Shown here piece by piece: positions 33,467 to 42,870 of a stretch of 53,114 nucleotides of DNA. Under the pieces are notes generated by a model, which saw nothing but the letters and a program-made list of their open reading frames with translations, had not been told where the DNA came from and made no database searches. The stretch is from assembly GCA_024401415.1 (NCBI GenBank), contig JAKSLC010000002.1, forward strand, positions 1 to 53,114, written 5' to 3'. How positions within the stretch are numbered: position 1 is the first letter of the stretch; every line of letters starts with the position of its first letter. Both the position numbers and the translations under genes were made by a program. This DNA is from Bacteroidales bacterium. Its GTDB lineage: Bacteria > Bacteroidota > Bacteroidia > Bacteroidales > Marinilabiliaceae.

Positions 33467-34636
33467 ATGACCCGTCAAGATATACTTCAATACTCAGAAG
33501 GGGTGTCCGCTTATGTTCAGCAGCTCCGTCATGCTCTCCACCGTCATCCCGAACTCTCTTTTCATGAGGAGTGGACTTCTTCATTCGTTGAGAAGGAACT
33601 CTGTAGCATGGGTATCCCATACACTAAAGGGTTTGCTCAGTATGGAATAAGGGCTGTTGTTGAAGGTGATGGCGATGGTGAGACTGTTGTATTGCGTGCC
33701 GATATGGATGCTCTCCCAATAGAGGAGGATGTGTCTCACATCTTGCGCTCCGAGGTCAGTGGTGTGATGCACGCTTGCGGCCATGATATGCACACCGCCA
33801 TACTCCTTGGCGTGGCAAGGGTATTGATGCAGTCTCGCTCTCAGTGGAAGGGTAGAGTAGTGCTCTTGTTCCAGCCAAGTGAAGAGGTATGGCCAGGTGG
33901 TGCTATTCGTATGCTTAATGATGGCGTGCTTGACGGTTTTAATCCCAAGGTGGTAATGGCTCATCATGTTATGCCTGGTATGTCAGTTGGACATGTGGGG
34001 TTCCATGAGGGGGCTTATATGGCATCAGGAGATGAGGTGCATCTTCACATCAAGGGGCATGGTGGTCATGGTGGAGTGCCTCATCTGCTCACAGATACGG
34101 TTTTGGCCGGTGCGCAGATTCTTGTGGCGCTACAGGAACTGGTGGCGCGAGAGGTGCCTGCCAATGTGCCTACAGTCATCTCTTTCGGTAGGTTCGAGGC
34201 GCTAGGTGCCACCAATATTATTCCGGATGATGTCTACCTCGCTGGTACGTTGCGTACAATGTCTGAGGAGTGGCGCGAAAAGATGAAATCTCGTATCCGT
34301 GAGGTGGTTTCTGCTATGGCAACAGCTTTCCGCGTCGAGGTGTCAATAGATATCAAGGATGGCTTCCCATCTGTGTATAATAATCCTGAACTGACGGCCG
34401 CTGTACGTCAGTCTGCTGTCTCTATCTTGGGCGCGGATAATGTGGAGAATATGGAGATTCGTACTACGGCAGAAGATTTCGGATATTTCACTCAGCGTTA
34501 CCCTTCAGTGTATTACCGTTTCGGTGTAGGTGATAGTGGTAATGTTCATACTTCTCAATTTAATCCCGATGAAAAATCCCTGAAAACATCAGTTGCTGTG
34601 ATGCTTTCAGGGACTATGAAAATGCTCTCTGAGTAG
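33467..34636 (+). CDS. M20-family amidohydrolase (hippurate/N-acyl-amino acid hydrolase type)
   Basis: This 389-aa cytosolic di-metal hydrolase would remove an acyl group from N-acylated amino acids or related amides. Metal-site motifs are ADMDALPIEE near residue 80, HACGHDMH near 102-109 and QPSEEVWPGG with the catalytic Glu. The central lid domain has HGGHGGVPH, and the last metal His lies near the C-terminus (GNVHTSQFNPDE). The substrate is not predictable. It is monocistronic and converges on the nfeD-like gene five bases away. Confidence 0.92.
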   Translation: MTRQDILQYSEGVSAYVQQLRHALHRHPELSFHEEWTSSFVEKELCSMGIPYTKGFAQYGIRAVVEGDGDGETVVLRADMDALPIEEDVSHILRSEVSGVMHACGHDMHTAILLGVARVLMQSRSQWKGRVVLLFQPSEEVWPGGAIRMLNDGVLDGFNPKVVMAHHVMPGMSVGHVGFHEGAYMASGDEVHLHIKGHGGHGGVPHLLTDTVLAGAQILVALQELVAREVPANVPTVISFGRFEALGATNIIPDDVYLAGTLRTMSEEWREKMKSRIREVVSAMATAFRVEVSIDIKDGFPSVYNNPELTAAVRQSAVSILGADNVENMEIRTTAEDFGYFTQRYPSVYYRFGVGDSGNVHTSQFNPDEKSLKTSVAVMLSGTMKMLSE

Positions 34637-34641
34637 GGGTG

Positions 34642-35103
34642 TTAAACCTTCTCTACTAGAATAGTGTTGTTTTCCAGTGATACTACTTTTATTTCTGAGC
34701 CTTGGTCTATAAAGGCCGTGGCTTTTACCTCTAAGTAGCCGTATTTCTCAAATTTAGCTTTGCCGAATAGGTTGAGGCGTGTCGTTGCCACTCCTGTCTC
34801 TCCCACAGAAATACTCTTGGGTTGTTCGTTTACTTGTGAGTCTATCTTAGAATTCAGACTTAGTTTCTTTCTGATAGATGAATTCCACAATACAGCGCAG
34901 AGTAATACTAATACTATCAACTCCGCCAAAACAATCCAAAATGCCGTGGTGAATCCATATTCTTGGTTCGCGATGTACGCACAACCAATAGTAGCAGCAG
35001 TTCCAGCAATGCCCGCTAACCCTATGCCAGGTATGAGTAGTATCTCAGCCAAAAGGCAGAGTATACCCAATATGGTCAAAATGACGATTAATGTAAGTGT
35101 CAT
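34642..35103 (-). CDS. NfeD-like membrane protein
   Basis: This 153-aa protein has an N-terminal helix pair and a third helix (residues about 3-25, 28-48, 55-75) followed by a C-terminal OB-fold domain (GETGVATTRLNLFGKAKFEK). That is the short NfeD form without a protease domain. Its usual partner is the flotillin-like FloA, but no such gene is next to it here. A -7 box with a partial -33 box lies upstream on the minus strand (35132-35162). Confidence 0.88.
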   Translation of the reverse strand: MTLTLIVILTILGILCLLAEILLIPGIGLAGIAGTAATIGCAYIANQEYGFTTAFWIVLAELIVLVLLCAVLWNSSIRKKLSLNSKIDSQVNEQPKSISVGETGVATTRLNLFGKAKFEKYGYLEVKATAFIDQGSEIKVVSLENNTILVEKV

Positions 35104-35131
35104 GGTTAAATCTTTATTTTCGTTGTATTCG

Positions 35132-35162
35132 CAAAGATAGCTATTATTGATTTTCGTGCAAG
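35132..35162 (-). promoter_or_regulatory. Promoter of the nfeD-like gene
   Basis: On the minus strand CTTG (35159-35162), a 19-base spacer and TATCTTTG (35132-35139) match the Bacteroidetes promoter with one mismatch. Array C lies about 50 bases further upstream. Confidence 0.6.
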
Positions 35163-35212
35163 AGAATTATTGCTATCTTCACCTCTGCATATATTATTTT
35201 TGCGAGCAACAA

Positions 35213-35267
35213 GAGTGTACATAGAGTGCTCATAGGGTGCTCATAGGGTGCTCGCAGGGTGCTCATG
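35213..35267. repeat. 11-bp degenerate tandem array C
   Basis: Five 11-base units are contiguous: GAGTGTACATA, GAGTGCTCATA, GGGTGCTCATA, GGGTGCTCGCA and GGGTGCTCATG. It lies between the nfeD promoter region and the end of azlD, in a 231-base gap. On the minus strand it is upstream of nfeD, as the other arrays are upstream of a gene. Confidence 0.92.
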
Positions 35268-35334
35268 TAATATCTCTTATTTATAAATAGCAAGCAACTT
35301 TGGTGTTCCGTATACCATTCCTATGTCCTCGGAA

Positions 35335-35643
35335 TTATATCAAAACCATCTCTGATATGAATACCACGACACAACTGATTATCGCTACTTGAAACATGTT
35401 CGCTCCTTTCCATGCCGCCAGTATGCCTATGCCAAATGCTATTATTCCTGCAATGGGCGACTGCGTAGCCTCAACTATATCAGGGAATGTCATTACTGAT
35501 AGCGTTACGTATGGTACGTAGTATAGAAAGGAGGTTACAAATTCATTTTTAATTTGTTTTCTCAATAGCGTCATAGGCAGCATACGGATGAGGTATGTCA
35601 CACCTATCATTATTGCCATGTAGATATATACGTTGTGTGTCAT
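35335..35643 (-). CDS. azlD: AzlD-family subunit of the branched-chain amino acid exporter
   Basis: This 102-aa protein with four hydrophobic helices begins at ATG 35643, which overlaps the azlC stop (ATGA). The longer upstream frame lies inside azlC and is rejected. The AzlD pattern is MIGVTYLIRMLPMTL with PYVTLSVMTFPDI. AzlC-AzlD pairs (YgaZ-YgaH type) export branched-chain amino acids or azaleucine. The overlap indicates translational coupling and equal stoichiometry. Confidence 0.9.
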   Translation of the reverse strand: MTHNVYIYMAIMIGVTYLIRMLPMTLLRKQIKNEFVTSFLYYVPYVTLSVMTFPDIVEATQSPIAGIIAFGIGILAAWKGANMFQVAIISCVVVFISEMVLI

Positions 35644-36362
35644 GCCTCTTCCTCCGTTTCTGTCTTGTGTGGATGCAGTAGCGCAGCTGCCGATGATATT
35701 ATGATTGTCAGTAAAATTATTCTTGTGCCATTTGATAGCTCGTTTGCCAATGGTAGGTATTTCGCCGCTAGACTCATGACAAAACTGCTGACTACAAGCC
35801 AAAGTATTACTTTGTCGTTTTTTGCAGGTGGAATGATGATGGCTATGAACATACCGTATAGTGCCACGCTCAGTGCACTTACCACGTTCCTTGGTAGGAT
35901 GTCTCCAGCAATACAGCCTAATGCTGTGCCTCCCGCCCAAAATAGAACAGGTAATACTGCAGCCCCATAAGAGTACCATGGGTTTAGGTGTCCTTTTCTG
36001 GCAATGGCAATGGCAAATAGTTCATCGGTCAGATCTAATGCCATAACAAGTCGATGTAAAACGGAAGTCTTTGAGGAGATACGCTGGCTCCAGGCTGCAC
36101 TCATTAATAGGTATCTGGCATTGGCTATCAGTGTCATCAATGCTACTTCGGTGTATGCTGACTGAGCGGCAATAAGTGTAAATCCTATATATTCACCTGC
36201 CGATGCCATGCAGAAGAAGCTGGTCCAGAATCCCTGACCCGCTGTTAGACCCGCGTTGGCAGCTATAATGCCCAGCGAAAATGATACCGCCAAATACCCC
36301 AACGCGATTGGTATTGAGTCGCGCATACCTTCGCGCATCACTGTTTTTGTTGTCTCTTGCAT
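35640..36362 (-). CDS. azlC: AzlC-family branched-chain amino acid exporter
   Basis: This 240-aa protein has seven or eight hydrophobic segments. The AzlC core reads GMRDSIPIALGYLAVSFSLGI near residues 9-30 and YIGFTLIAAQSAYTEVALMTL with NARYLLMS following. It forms the exporter with AzlD and may prevent toxic build-up of Val, Ile or Leu. An exact -7 box (TATCTTTG on the minus strand, 36383-36390) lies 20 bases before its start, without a clear -33 box. Confidence 0.92.
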   Translation of the reverse strand: MQETTKTVMREGMRDSIPIALGYLAVSFSLGIIAANAGLTAGQGFWTSFFCMASAGEYIGFTLIAAQSAYTEVALMTLIANARYLLMSAAWSQRISSKTSVLHRLVMALDLTDELFAIAIARKGHLNPWYSYGAAVLPVLFWAGGTALGCIAGDILPRNVVSALSVALYGMFIAIIIPPAKNDKVILWLVVSSFVMSLAAKYLPLANELSNGTRIILLTIIISSAAALLHPHKTETEEEA

Positions 36363-36508
36363 TGTTTAGTTGAAAAGTGATGCAAAGATAACTCCTTTTT
36401 ATATGACACCATCACCGCAAGTTCCGTAATTCGTAATCCCCATCCGTTTGTCTTGTATTTCGGCTGGCGTCATTTTGGGGATTTTATAGTCATACCTATA
36501 AGTAAAGG

Positions 36509-36796
36509 CTACCCATGGTAGCCTCTTAACGTATACAATGCAATACATAAAACAATAAAGAAACTAATGGCAGAAGAGATAACTACCAATAGAATGCTTT
36601 TTATCATTTTATTTTCGTCTTGAGTTCTGTTGTAGTATATGTTAGCCATTACTCCCAAAATGATTAAGATTGTAGGAGTAGTAATTATGAATCCTGCTAC
36701 ATCTTTTAACTCTGTCAATATTAATATCCATGCAATAAACTTTAGAATTATTGCAACCAGGCTCATTATGACTAATGATTTTCCAAATGACTCCAT
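36509..36796 (-). CDS. Small membrane protein, uncharacterised
   Basis: This 95-aa protein with three hydrophobic helices starts at ATG 36796. An alternative ATG at 36853 adds 19 residues, and a longer frame reaches into aspS and is rejected. The helices cover about residues 8-28, 34-55 and 70-90, with a short charged loop (YYNRTQDENKMIK) between the second and third. No family is recognised. A near-consensus -7 box (TAACTTTA) lies at 36818-36825 on the minus strand, and the aspS terminator upstream isolates it as a single gene. Confidence 0.6.
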   Translation of the reverse strand: MESFGKSLVIMSLVAIILKFIAWILILTELKDVAGFIITTPTILIILGVMANIYYNRTQDENKMIKSILLVVISSAISFFIVLCIALYTLRGYHG

Positions 36797-36867
36797 CTTT
36801 TCTGATTTTATTTGCGTTAAAGTTAATTGTTCTTTGAGAAAGAATGAAATCATGGACAATATAAAAT

Positions 36868-36905
36868 AATAAAACGAGGCATATTTATGTTTAAATATGC
36901 CTCGT
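36868..36905 (-). terminator. Intrinsic terminator of aspS
   Basis: A perfect 13-bp stem pairs 36874-36886 (ACGAGGCATATTT) with 36893-36905 around a 6-base loop. On the minus strand it is followed by a T-rich stretch (TTTTATTATTTT). It lies 21 bases past the aspS stop. Confidence 0.92.
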
Positions 36906-36926
36906 CCTTGTTTTATTGTCAGTCTC

Positions 36927-38687
36927 TTAAAGCTTGATCTCGCGAACGTTAAGGTACAACTCGTCAAGCTGCTTCTGGTCAATCTTAGAAGGTGCGCCGA
37001 GCATGACGTCACGACCTGAGTAGTGCTTAGGGAATGCGATACGGTCGCGGATTGAGTCAAGCTCTGCGAAGAGTGATACCCAACGGTCGAGACCGTAAGC
37101 AAGACCACCGTGAGGAGGTGCACCGAACTTGAATGCGTTCATCAAGAAGCCAAACTGCTCTTGTGCCTTCTCTGGTGTGAAACCAAGTATCTTGAAGATC
37201 TTAGCCTGAAGCTCTGAGTCGTGGATACGGATCGAACCGCCGCCAACTTCTACGCCGTTGATAACCATGTCGTATGCGTTGGCACGTACCTCAGCAGGGT
37301 TTGTATCAAGTAGTGGTACATCTTCTGGCTTTGGTGAGGTGAAAGGGTGGTGCATTGCCATCAGACGACCCTCTTCTTCGCTCCACTCATACATTGGGAA
37401 GTCAATAACCCAGAGGCATGAGAACTTGTCTTTTGGACGAAGGCCGAGCTGTGAACCCATCTCAAGACGGAGCTCGCAGAGCTGCTTGCGTGTCTTCATT
37501 ACGTCATCGCCGGAAAGGATAAGGATGAGGTCGCCTGCTTCTGCGTTGAATGCTGCCTTCATCTCTTGGAGCTTCTCCTGTGTGTAGAACTTGTCTACTG
37601 ACGACTTGACCGAACCGTCTGCCTCTACACGGGCATAAACCATACCCTTGGCACCAATCTGAGGACGCTTTACGAACTCTGTGAGTGCGTCAAGTTGCTT
37701 GCGTGTATATGTAGCGGCACCCTTGGCACAGATACCGCCGATGTATGCTGCATTGTCAAATACCGAGAAGCCACAGCCCTTCATGATGTCCATAAGCTCA
37801 ACAAACTTCATGTCGAAGCGTGTATCTGGCTTGTCTGAACCGTAGTATTTCATAGCGTCATGCCATGTCATACGAGGGAATGCCTCTGTAATCTCAAGGC
37901 CACGGATAGTCTTGAAGAGGTGCTTTGCCATGCCCTCGAAGAGCGAGATGATATCTTCTTGCTCTACGAACGACATCTCACAGTCTATCTGTGTAAACTC
38001 TGGCTGACGGTCTGCACGGAGGTCCTCATCACGGAAACACTTCACAATCTGGAAGTAACGGTCGAAACCTGCTACCATGAGGAGCTGCTTTAGTGTTTGT
38101 GGGCTCTGTGGAAGTGCGTAGAACTGACCAGGGTTCATACGGCTAGGTACTACGAAGTCGCGTGCACCTTCTGGTGTAGAACCAATAAGTACTGGTGTCT
38201 CGACCTCAAGGAAGCCTTTCGAGTCGAGGTATGAGCGTACCTCAAAGGCCATCTTGTGACGAAGCTCTAGGTTCTTGCGGACACAAGCACGACGAAGATC
38301 GAGGTAACGGTACTTCATACGGAGGTCGTCACCGCCGTCTGTGTTGTCCTCAATGGTAAATGGAGGTGTCTGTGCCTCATTGAGGATATTGAGTTCCTTC
38401 GCGATGATCTCTATCTCACCTGTAGGAATATTCTTATTCTTGCTCTCACGCTCGTTGACTGTACCAATAACTTGGATAACATACTCACGTCCAAGGTGGT
38501 TAGCTTTTTCGCAAAGCTGAGCATCGATTGAATCGTTGAATACGAGCTGTGTTATACCATAACGGTCACGAAGGTCAGCAAATGTCATGCCGCCCATCTT
38601 TCGTGTACGCTGAATCCACCCTGCGAGGGTAACGGTCTTGCCTGCATCTGCTAGGCGTAATTCACCGCATGTATGAGTTCTATACAT
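36927..38687 (-). CDS. aspS: Aspartyl-tRNA synthetase
   Basis: This 586-aa class IIb synthetase charges tRNA-Asp. The start is ATG 38687 ([11 protein letters not shown]), because a 16-residue extension would begin beyond the promoter. The N-terminal OB-fold anticodon domain ([19 protein letters not shown]), the class II motif 2 region ([18 protein letters not shown]), the bacterial GAD insertion and motif 3 with [12 protein letters not shown] are all present. Length and motifs are those of the bacterial, not archaeal, type. It is monocistronic with its own promoter and terminator. Confidence 0.97.
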   Translation of the reverse strand: MYRTHTCGELRLADAGKTVTLAGWIQRTRKMGGMTFADLRDRYGITQLVFNDSIDAQLCEKANHLGREYVIQVIGTVNERESKNKNIPTGEIEIIAKELNILNEAQTPPFTIEDNTDGGDDLRMKYRYLDLRRACVRKNLELRHKMAFEVRSYLDSKGFLEVETPVLIGSTPEGARDFVVPSRMNPGQFYALPQSPQTLKQLLMVAGFDRYFQIVKCFRDEDLRADRQPEFTQIDCEMSFVEQEDIISLFEGMAKHLFKTIRGLEITEAFPRMTWHDAMKYYGSDKPDTRFDMKFVELMDIMKGCGFSVFDNAAYIGGICAKGAATYTRKQLDALTEFVKRPQIGAKGMVYARVEADGSVKSSVDKFYTQEKLQEMKAAFNAEAGDLILILSGDDVMKTRKQLCELRLEMGSQLGLRPKDKFSCLWVIDFPMYEWSEEEGRLMAMHHPFTSPKPEDVPLLDTNPAEVRANAYDMVINGVEVGGGSIRIHDSELQAKIFKILGFTPEKAQEQFGFLMNAFKFGAPPHGGLAYGLDRWVSLFAELDSIRDRIAFPKHYSGRDVMLGAPSKIDQKQLDELYLNVREIKL

Positions 38688-38711
38688 TGTAGTAATATAA
38701 AAATAGACACG

Positions 38712-38740
38712 CAAAGTTACAAAAAAGAAGTCCAAACAAA
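38712..38740 (-). promoter_or_regulatory. Promoter of aspS
   Basis: On the minus strand TTTG (38737-38740), a 17-base spacer and TAACTTTG (38712-38719) give a good promoter. Initiation is expected about 20 bases before the chosen ATG 38687. Confidence 0.7.
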
Positions 38741-38773
38741 AAGCTGGACTTAGAATATTTGTCTAATCTTGTT

Positions 38774-40765
38774 TTAGAATTCTACAATTACGCTTGTGCC
38801 TAATGCTGAGTGTCGTGAAGTGTCAAGCCAAATACGGCAATTCTGACTGTGTGCAGCAACACGACAAATCGTCAGATGTAGTATAGTGCCGGTGTCGGAA
38901 TCCTCCATCTCAGACAGTCTTTCAAACATTCTGTCTCGCTTGTTTAATGGAATGCCTGCACCTGTGTCTGATACTATCATTTGTAGATGCCCGTTTTGTG
39001 CACGACGTGTCTTTAATATTATTTCTCCTTTGTTCGTGTGTCGCTGAGACAGTCTCAATAGGTTGCTTATTATCAATGCTAATAGTTCGGAGTTTGCTTC
39101 TACGTTGACGTTTATCTCTTGTGTAGGCTCAAAGTAGAATGTTAATCCGTTTGCTGGTGGGTTCTCAGCGATGTATTTGTCAAATATCTTTTGGCATGTT
39201 GCATTTAAGTTGATGCTCTCAATGTTTATATGTTCTCTTGTCGCAAGGTTTTGGAGAATCTCCATGTTCTTGGCATACTCTAAGAGCTGAGGAACCGTTG
39301 CCTTGTTGAGTCCGTTGATTGCTACTAGACGAAGTTCTTTGGCAAGACTCATGATGAATGTCGATTTCATCTTGCTGTCTTTGATGACGTCGTCTAGTCG
39401 TGTTGCTGATCTGTCGTATGCCAGCCTCATCGTGTTGATCGTACCTTGTAGCTCTTCGTTCCTCTGTTGGAGACGTAGGTTTTTCATCGCAAATGCAGAG
39501 GTTAGCTCTCGCATTTTACGGTTGCTCTTCCTGGTTCTGATGATTAAGACTATGAGTGTGATGATCAGTATAAAGCATATCGAGAGCATCGTCTGGCCTA
39601 TCATTCTTCGTCTCGCACCTGCAGCACGCTCCAATTCTCCTTGTTGACGAATCATTATAGGGGTATCAAGTTGCTTGATCGTTTCGTCTCCCATAAGTTT
39701 GCTTACTTGCGAATTTATGCTGTCGACAGACCAGGAGTATTCAAGCATACTCTCTTTTATTTTGTATGGTAATTTGATATTGTATCTGGATGTCAATTTG
39801 TCTGATGCGATCGCGCCAAGCATTAGTTTCATGTTGACTACTTGGTCTTTGGATACATCCATCTTGGCAATGTCTCGGATAGCTGCAGCAGCTTTGTCAA
39901 AATCGCCTATGGCAATATTATAGTAGTATCGAATTAATACCATAAAGTGTGTGTTCTGTCCCTCTTGAACAGACTCTTCGTCACTCATCAATTCGTTGTA
40001 GTCTCTAATGATGCTGTCGTAATTGCCAGTTTCTGCATCAAGCTGGCATTTCATAGAGATTAGCTGTACTTTGTGGTACTTCTCTTTGTATGTGTTTAAG
40101 CCTTTCTGTATGTATTCGTACGCTCCTGTGTAATTGTTTATCTGTCTCAATAGTTTGGCTTGGTCCAAATAGTACATAGACAGATTGCTGTTGTCGGGGT
40201 CTGATTGCTCTGTGATTGTAATTGCTTCTGCATTCTGCGCAATCGCTTCTTTCCATAATCGTAATCTTTCATAGTACGACATGAATCGACGGTAGCATTG
40301 TATGCGACCATATATATGGTTGTCTTCCAGTACCTCTCTCATCATGTTCTCAAGCTCAGTCTTGCCAATATGCATGGTCGTGTCACCTGATATGAGGACC
40401 TGAATGTACTGTGACCATCCGAAGTAGTAGCTGACTTTACTATAATTTCTTAGTGAGAAACGTTTTAATGAGTCGGTAGCTTCGCGGATTGCATTTATGT
40501 CCGCATTTGTGTGTATTTGATTTAGAAGAAGATACTGAAGAGCAAGGGCTTGCCTCTTGTTGTCATTTAGCATGGTAGATATCCTGTAGAGTTCGTCCAT
40601 GTACTTTTTACCCTCTACAGTGTTCATGTTAAGTCGACATTTGTCTATTAAGTCGGCTTGTTTGTATTTCGCCTCGGTTGTGTCTATCTGGGCATAGGCG
40701 CACGTTGCAGCAAATACTGCAATTATACAACAAATTAATGCTTTTATGTTTATTGAGCGTTGCAC
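38774..40765 (-). CDS. TPR sensor protein with degenerate histidine-kinase module
   Basis: This 663-aa protein has a signal peptide (residues 1-25, ending CAYA), about 350 residues of TPR-like helical repeats in the periplasm (YYLDQAKLLRQINNYTGAYE among others), a transmembrane helix near 390-412 (MLSICFILIITLIVLII), a coiled coil and a kinase-like domain. Where an H-box should read S-H-E-L-R, the sequence is A-K-E-L-R, so Lys476 replaces the phospho-accepting His. The ATP lid keeps the N-box (IISNLLRLSQRHTNKGEI) and the G1 motif VSDTGAGIP, but the G2 region is degraded (DTGTILHL). It may bind ATP without autophosphorylation. No response regulator is adjacent in operon position: the LytTR gene nearby has its own LytS kinase. 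Confidence 0.85.
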   Translation of the reverse strand: MQRSINIKALICCIIAVFAATCAYAQIDTTEAKYKQADLIDKCRLNMNTVEGKKYMDELYRISTMLNDNKRQALALQYLLLNQIHTNADINAIREATDSLKRFSLRNYSKVSYYFGWSQYIQVLISGDTTMHIGKTELENMMREVLEDNHIYGRIQCYRRFMSYYERLRLWKEAIAQNAEAITITEQSDPDNSNLSMYYLDQAKLLRQINNYTGAYEYIQKGLNTYKEKYHKVQLISMKCQLDAETGNYDSIIRDYNELMSDEESVQEGQNTHFMVLIRYYYNIAIGDFDKAAAAIRDIAKMDVSKDQVVNMKLMLGAIASDKLTSRYNIKLPYKIKESMLEYSWSVDSINSQVSKLMGDETIKQLDTPIMIRQQGELERAAGARRRMIGQTMLSICFILIITLIVLIIRTRKSNRKMRELTSAFAMKNLRLQQRNEELQGTINTMRLAYDRSATRLDDVIKDSKMKSTFIMSLAKELRLVAINGLNKATVPQLLEYAKNMEILQNLATREHINIESINLNATCQKIFDKYIAENPPANGLTFYFEPTQEINVNVEANSELLALIISNLLRLSQRHTNKGEIILKTRRAQNGHLQMIVSDTGAGIPLNKRDRMFERLSEMEDSDTGTILHLTICRVAAHSQNCRIWLDTSRHSALGTSVIVEF

Positions 40766-40955
40766 CTCTACTTTGTTACTACGTACTACGATGTCAGCTA
40801 TTACGCAATATCTTTTGCTAAGTTACATTAAGTACTTTTGGCGTTTGTGGCTGTTTTTTTGAGTCCTTGTCTTGTTGACCGATAGCCAATAGCTGTCGTC
40901 GGATATATCCCAAATAACTGAAGGCCTGTGCTTGGAAGCGTTGCTTGGGTTGTCT

Positions 40956-41720
40956 TTATATCGTGCGGCTCTCTATTAGTTGCATGAAGGTAGCTCTGTA
41001 TCCATCTCCAATAGGTATAGTGGTATTGGTCTGGTTGAAGGATAATATTACTCCAGCTCTGTCTATTCCTCTGACATGGTTTATGTTGATGATGAATGAG
41101 CGATGTATGCGTATGAAATCAGGCGATGAAAGCCTGCGTTCCACTGCTTTCAGACTTTGTAAAGTGAGTATTGGCTTGCTCTCGTTTTCCAGATATATCT
41201 TTATGTAGTCTTTTAATCCTTCGATGTATATAATCTTAGGAATGTCAATGCGGACAAGTTTATACTCGCTCTTTACAAAGAAGTAATCTTCTTCGTTGTT
41301 CGTGTCTGTCGAGAATGATGCGTTGTTTGCGTTCGAGTATGCTTGCTGTTCTAATTCAATCTGACGTTGAGCTTTTACTGCTGCTTTGAGAAACTCATCA
41401 AAGTCAAATGGCTTTAGTAAGTAGTCTACTGCATCTAGCTTGAATCCTTCAATAGCATATTCAGAAAAGGCAGTGGTAAAGATGACTTTAGGTCGTAGCG
41501 CTGAAGATTCTGGCATGCTCTTCATAAGAGTTAGTCCTGACATGCCTGGCATTTGCACGTCAAGGAAGATCAGGTCCACATTGCCTTCCGAAATGCGGTC
41601 GTATGCCTCTTTTGCATTTGAGCATTGGCCGCACAATTCTAAAAATGGTGTCTGCTGAACGTATTGCGCCACGAGGTTCTGAGCCAATGGCTCGTCGTCT
41701 ACTACTAATGTCTGAATCAT
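40956..41720 (-). CDS. LytTR-family response regulator
   Basis: This 254-aa regulator has a receiver domain with acidic pair DDE at residues 8-10 and phospho-acceptor Asp in DLIFLDVQMPG near residue 54, plus the conserved Lys in LLKPFDF. The C-terminal LytTR DNA-binding domain (about 150-250) shows FVKSEYKLVRIDIPKIIYIE and FIRIHRSFIININHV. Its start overlaps the stop of the kinase gene by 4 bases. Targets are unknown; LytTR regulators of this type in Bacteroidetes often control surface or stress genes. Confidence 0.93.
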   Translation of the reverse strand: MIQTLVVDDEPLAQNLVAQYVQQTPFLELCGQCSNAKEAYDRISEGNVDLIFLDVQMPGMSGLTLMKSMPESSALRPKVIFTTAFSEYAIEGFKLDAVDYLLKPFDFDEFLKAAVKAQRQIELEQQAYSNANNASFSTDTNNEEDYFFVKSEYKLVRIDIPKIIYIEGLKDYIKIYLENESKPILTLQSLKAVERRLSSPDFIRIHRSFIININHVRGIDRAGVILSFNQTNTTIPIGDGYRATFMQLIESRTI

Positions 41721-42790
41721 TCTTTCGTATTGTTAGGGAGTGTTAGCTTCGCTACATACATGTTTTTCTTTTCGTCTGTACCATGAATAAAGGCGTATGT
41801 ATCATGGTATTGAAGGTCTAGGAGCCTTTTTAGGTTTTGTAGCCCAATGCCGGAATGACTCCTGTCTTCGTTGTTTTGTGAGTCGTTGATCGTATTTTCT
41901 ACGTAAAACTCTAATTTCTCAGATGTTACCTCTACATTGCATTTGATGCTCGAAGGCTCGCCTGGTATTACTCCATGCTTGAATGCGTTCTCAACTAGGG
42001 GTATGAGAAGTAGCGGAGGAAGAGTGAAGTCGTATGTCTCTTCAGGAAATTTGAATTCTATGCGAACGTTGTTGCAAAGACTCAGTTTCTTTAGATTTAC
42101 AAAGTTCGTAATAAACTCAAGTTCGCTTTTTAATGCTATTTGATGCGCCGTGTTGTCGTATAGTATATATCGCATCATCTTGCTCAGACTATGGACTGCT
42201 TTTTGGGCGTCGTTTGGTGCTTGCCCGATAAGACTGTATATGTTGTTGAGCGTGTTGAAAAAGAAGTGAGGCTGAAGCTGATATTTTAATAGGTTTACTT
42301 CGGTCTCCAATTTTTCGTGTTGCAGACGTTTCCTGTCCGCATCTATCTCAGCAACTCTGTTGACGTATCTCAAACCTAATGATGCTCCTACTCCTAGTGA
42401 GTAGAAAATTATGTTGTTGTAGAGCCTGACGACATCCCAAGCGGTTACAGCACTTCTATAGGCTCTTTGTGGCGTGAAGTTTAATGCCACGTCTATAGCC
42501 CAACTTATTAGCCCGTCAATGTATCGCAGTACAATAAATAGAATGACGTTGAATATTATGAAATAAAAGTATTTCTTCTTGTATAGAAATTTGTCTATCG
42601 CAAATGAAAAGTTGGCATAAAAAGCCACACCTAAGCCGAATAGCATGAGCCAGGTTCGTGACATGTGCCTAATGTTTATTTCGTCATATCTCATCTGCAC
42701 CATTAATGGTACAAGAATGAGTACCACCCAAACGGCAACGTGCGATAATACCGTGCCAATGGTATGTTTGCGACTGCTAGAGATTTTCAT
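41717..42790 (-). CDS. LytS-type sensor histidine kinase
   Basis: This 357-aa kinase has four hydrophobic helices in residues about 12-150 and no separate sensor domain. The His_kinase domain has the phospho-acceptor in LKYQLQPHFFFNTLNNIYSL near residues 169-188. The ATPase part has the PPLLLIPLVENAFKHG N-box and GIGLQNLKRLLDL G-box. It is the partner of the LytTR regulator through a 4-base gene overlap. The signal sensed is not visible in the sequence. Confidence 0.93.
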   Translation of the reverse strand: MKISSSRKHTIGTVLSHVAVWVVLILVPLMVQMRYDEINIRHMSRTWLMLFGLGVAFYANFSFAIDKFLYKKKYFYFIIFNVILFIVLRYIDGLISWAIDVALNFTPQRAYRSAVTAWDVVRLYNNIIFYSLGVGASLGLRYVNRVAEIDADRKRLQHEKLETEVNLLKYQLQPHFFFNTLNNIYSLIGQAPNDAQKAVHSLSKMMRYILYDNTAHQIALKSELEFITNFVNLKKLSLCNNVRIEFKFPEETYDFTLPPLLLIPLVENAFKHGVIPGEPSSIKCNVEVTSEKLEFYVENTINDSQNNEDRSHSGIGLQNLKRLLDLQYHDTYAFIHGTDEKKNMYVAKLTLPNNTKE

Positions 42791-42870
42791 ATGGAGAGTG
42801 AATTTTAGGTTGAATTATATTGTCTTAGGTGTTTTGTTGTATTTTGTGTTGTTGTTAACCATAGAGTAGC

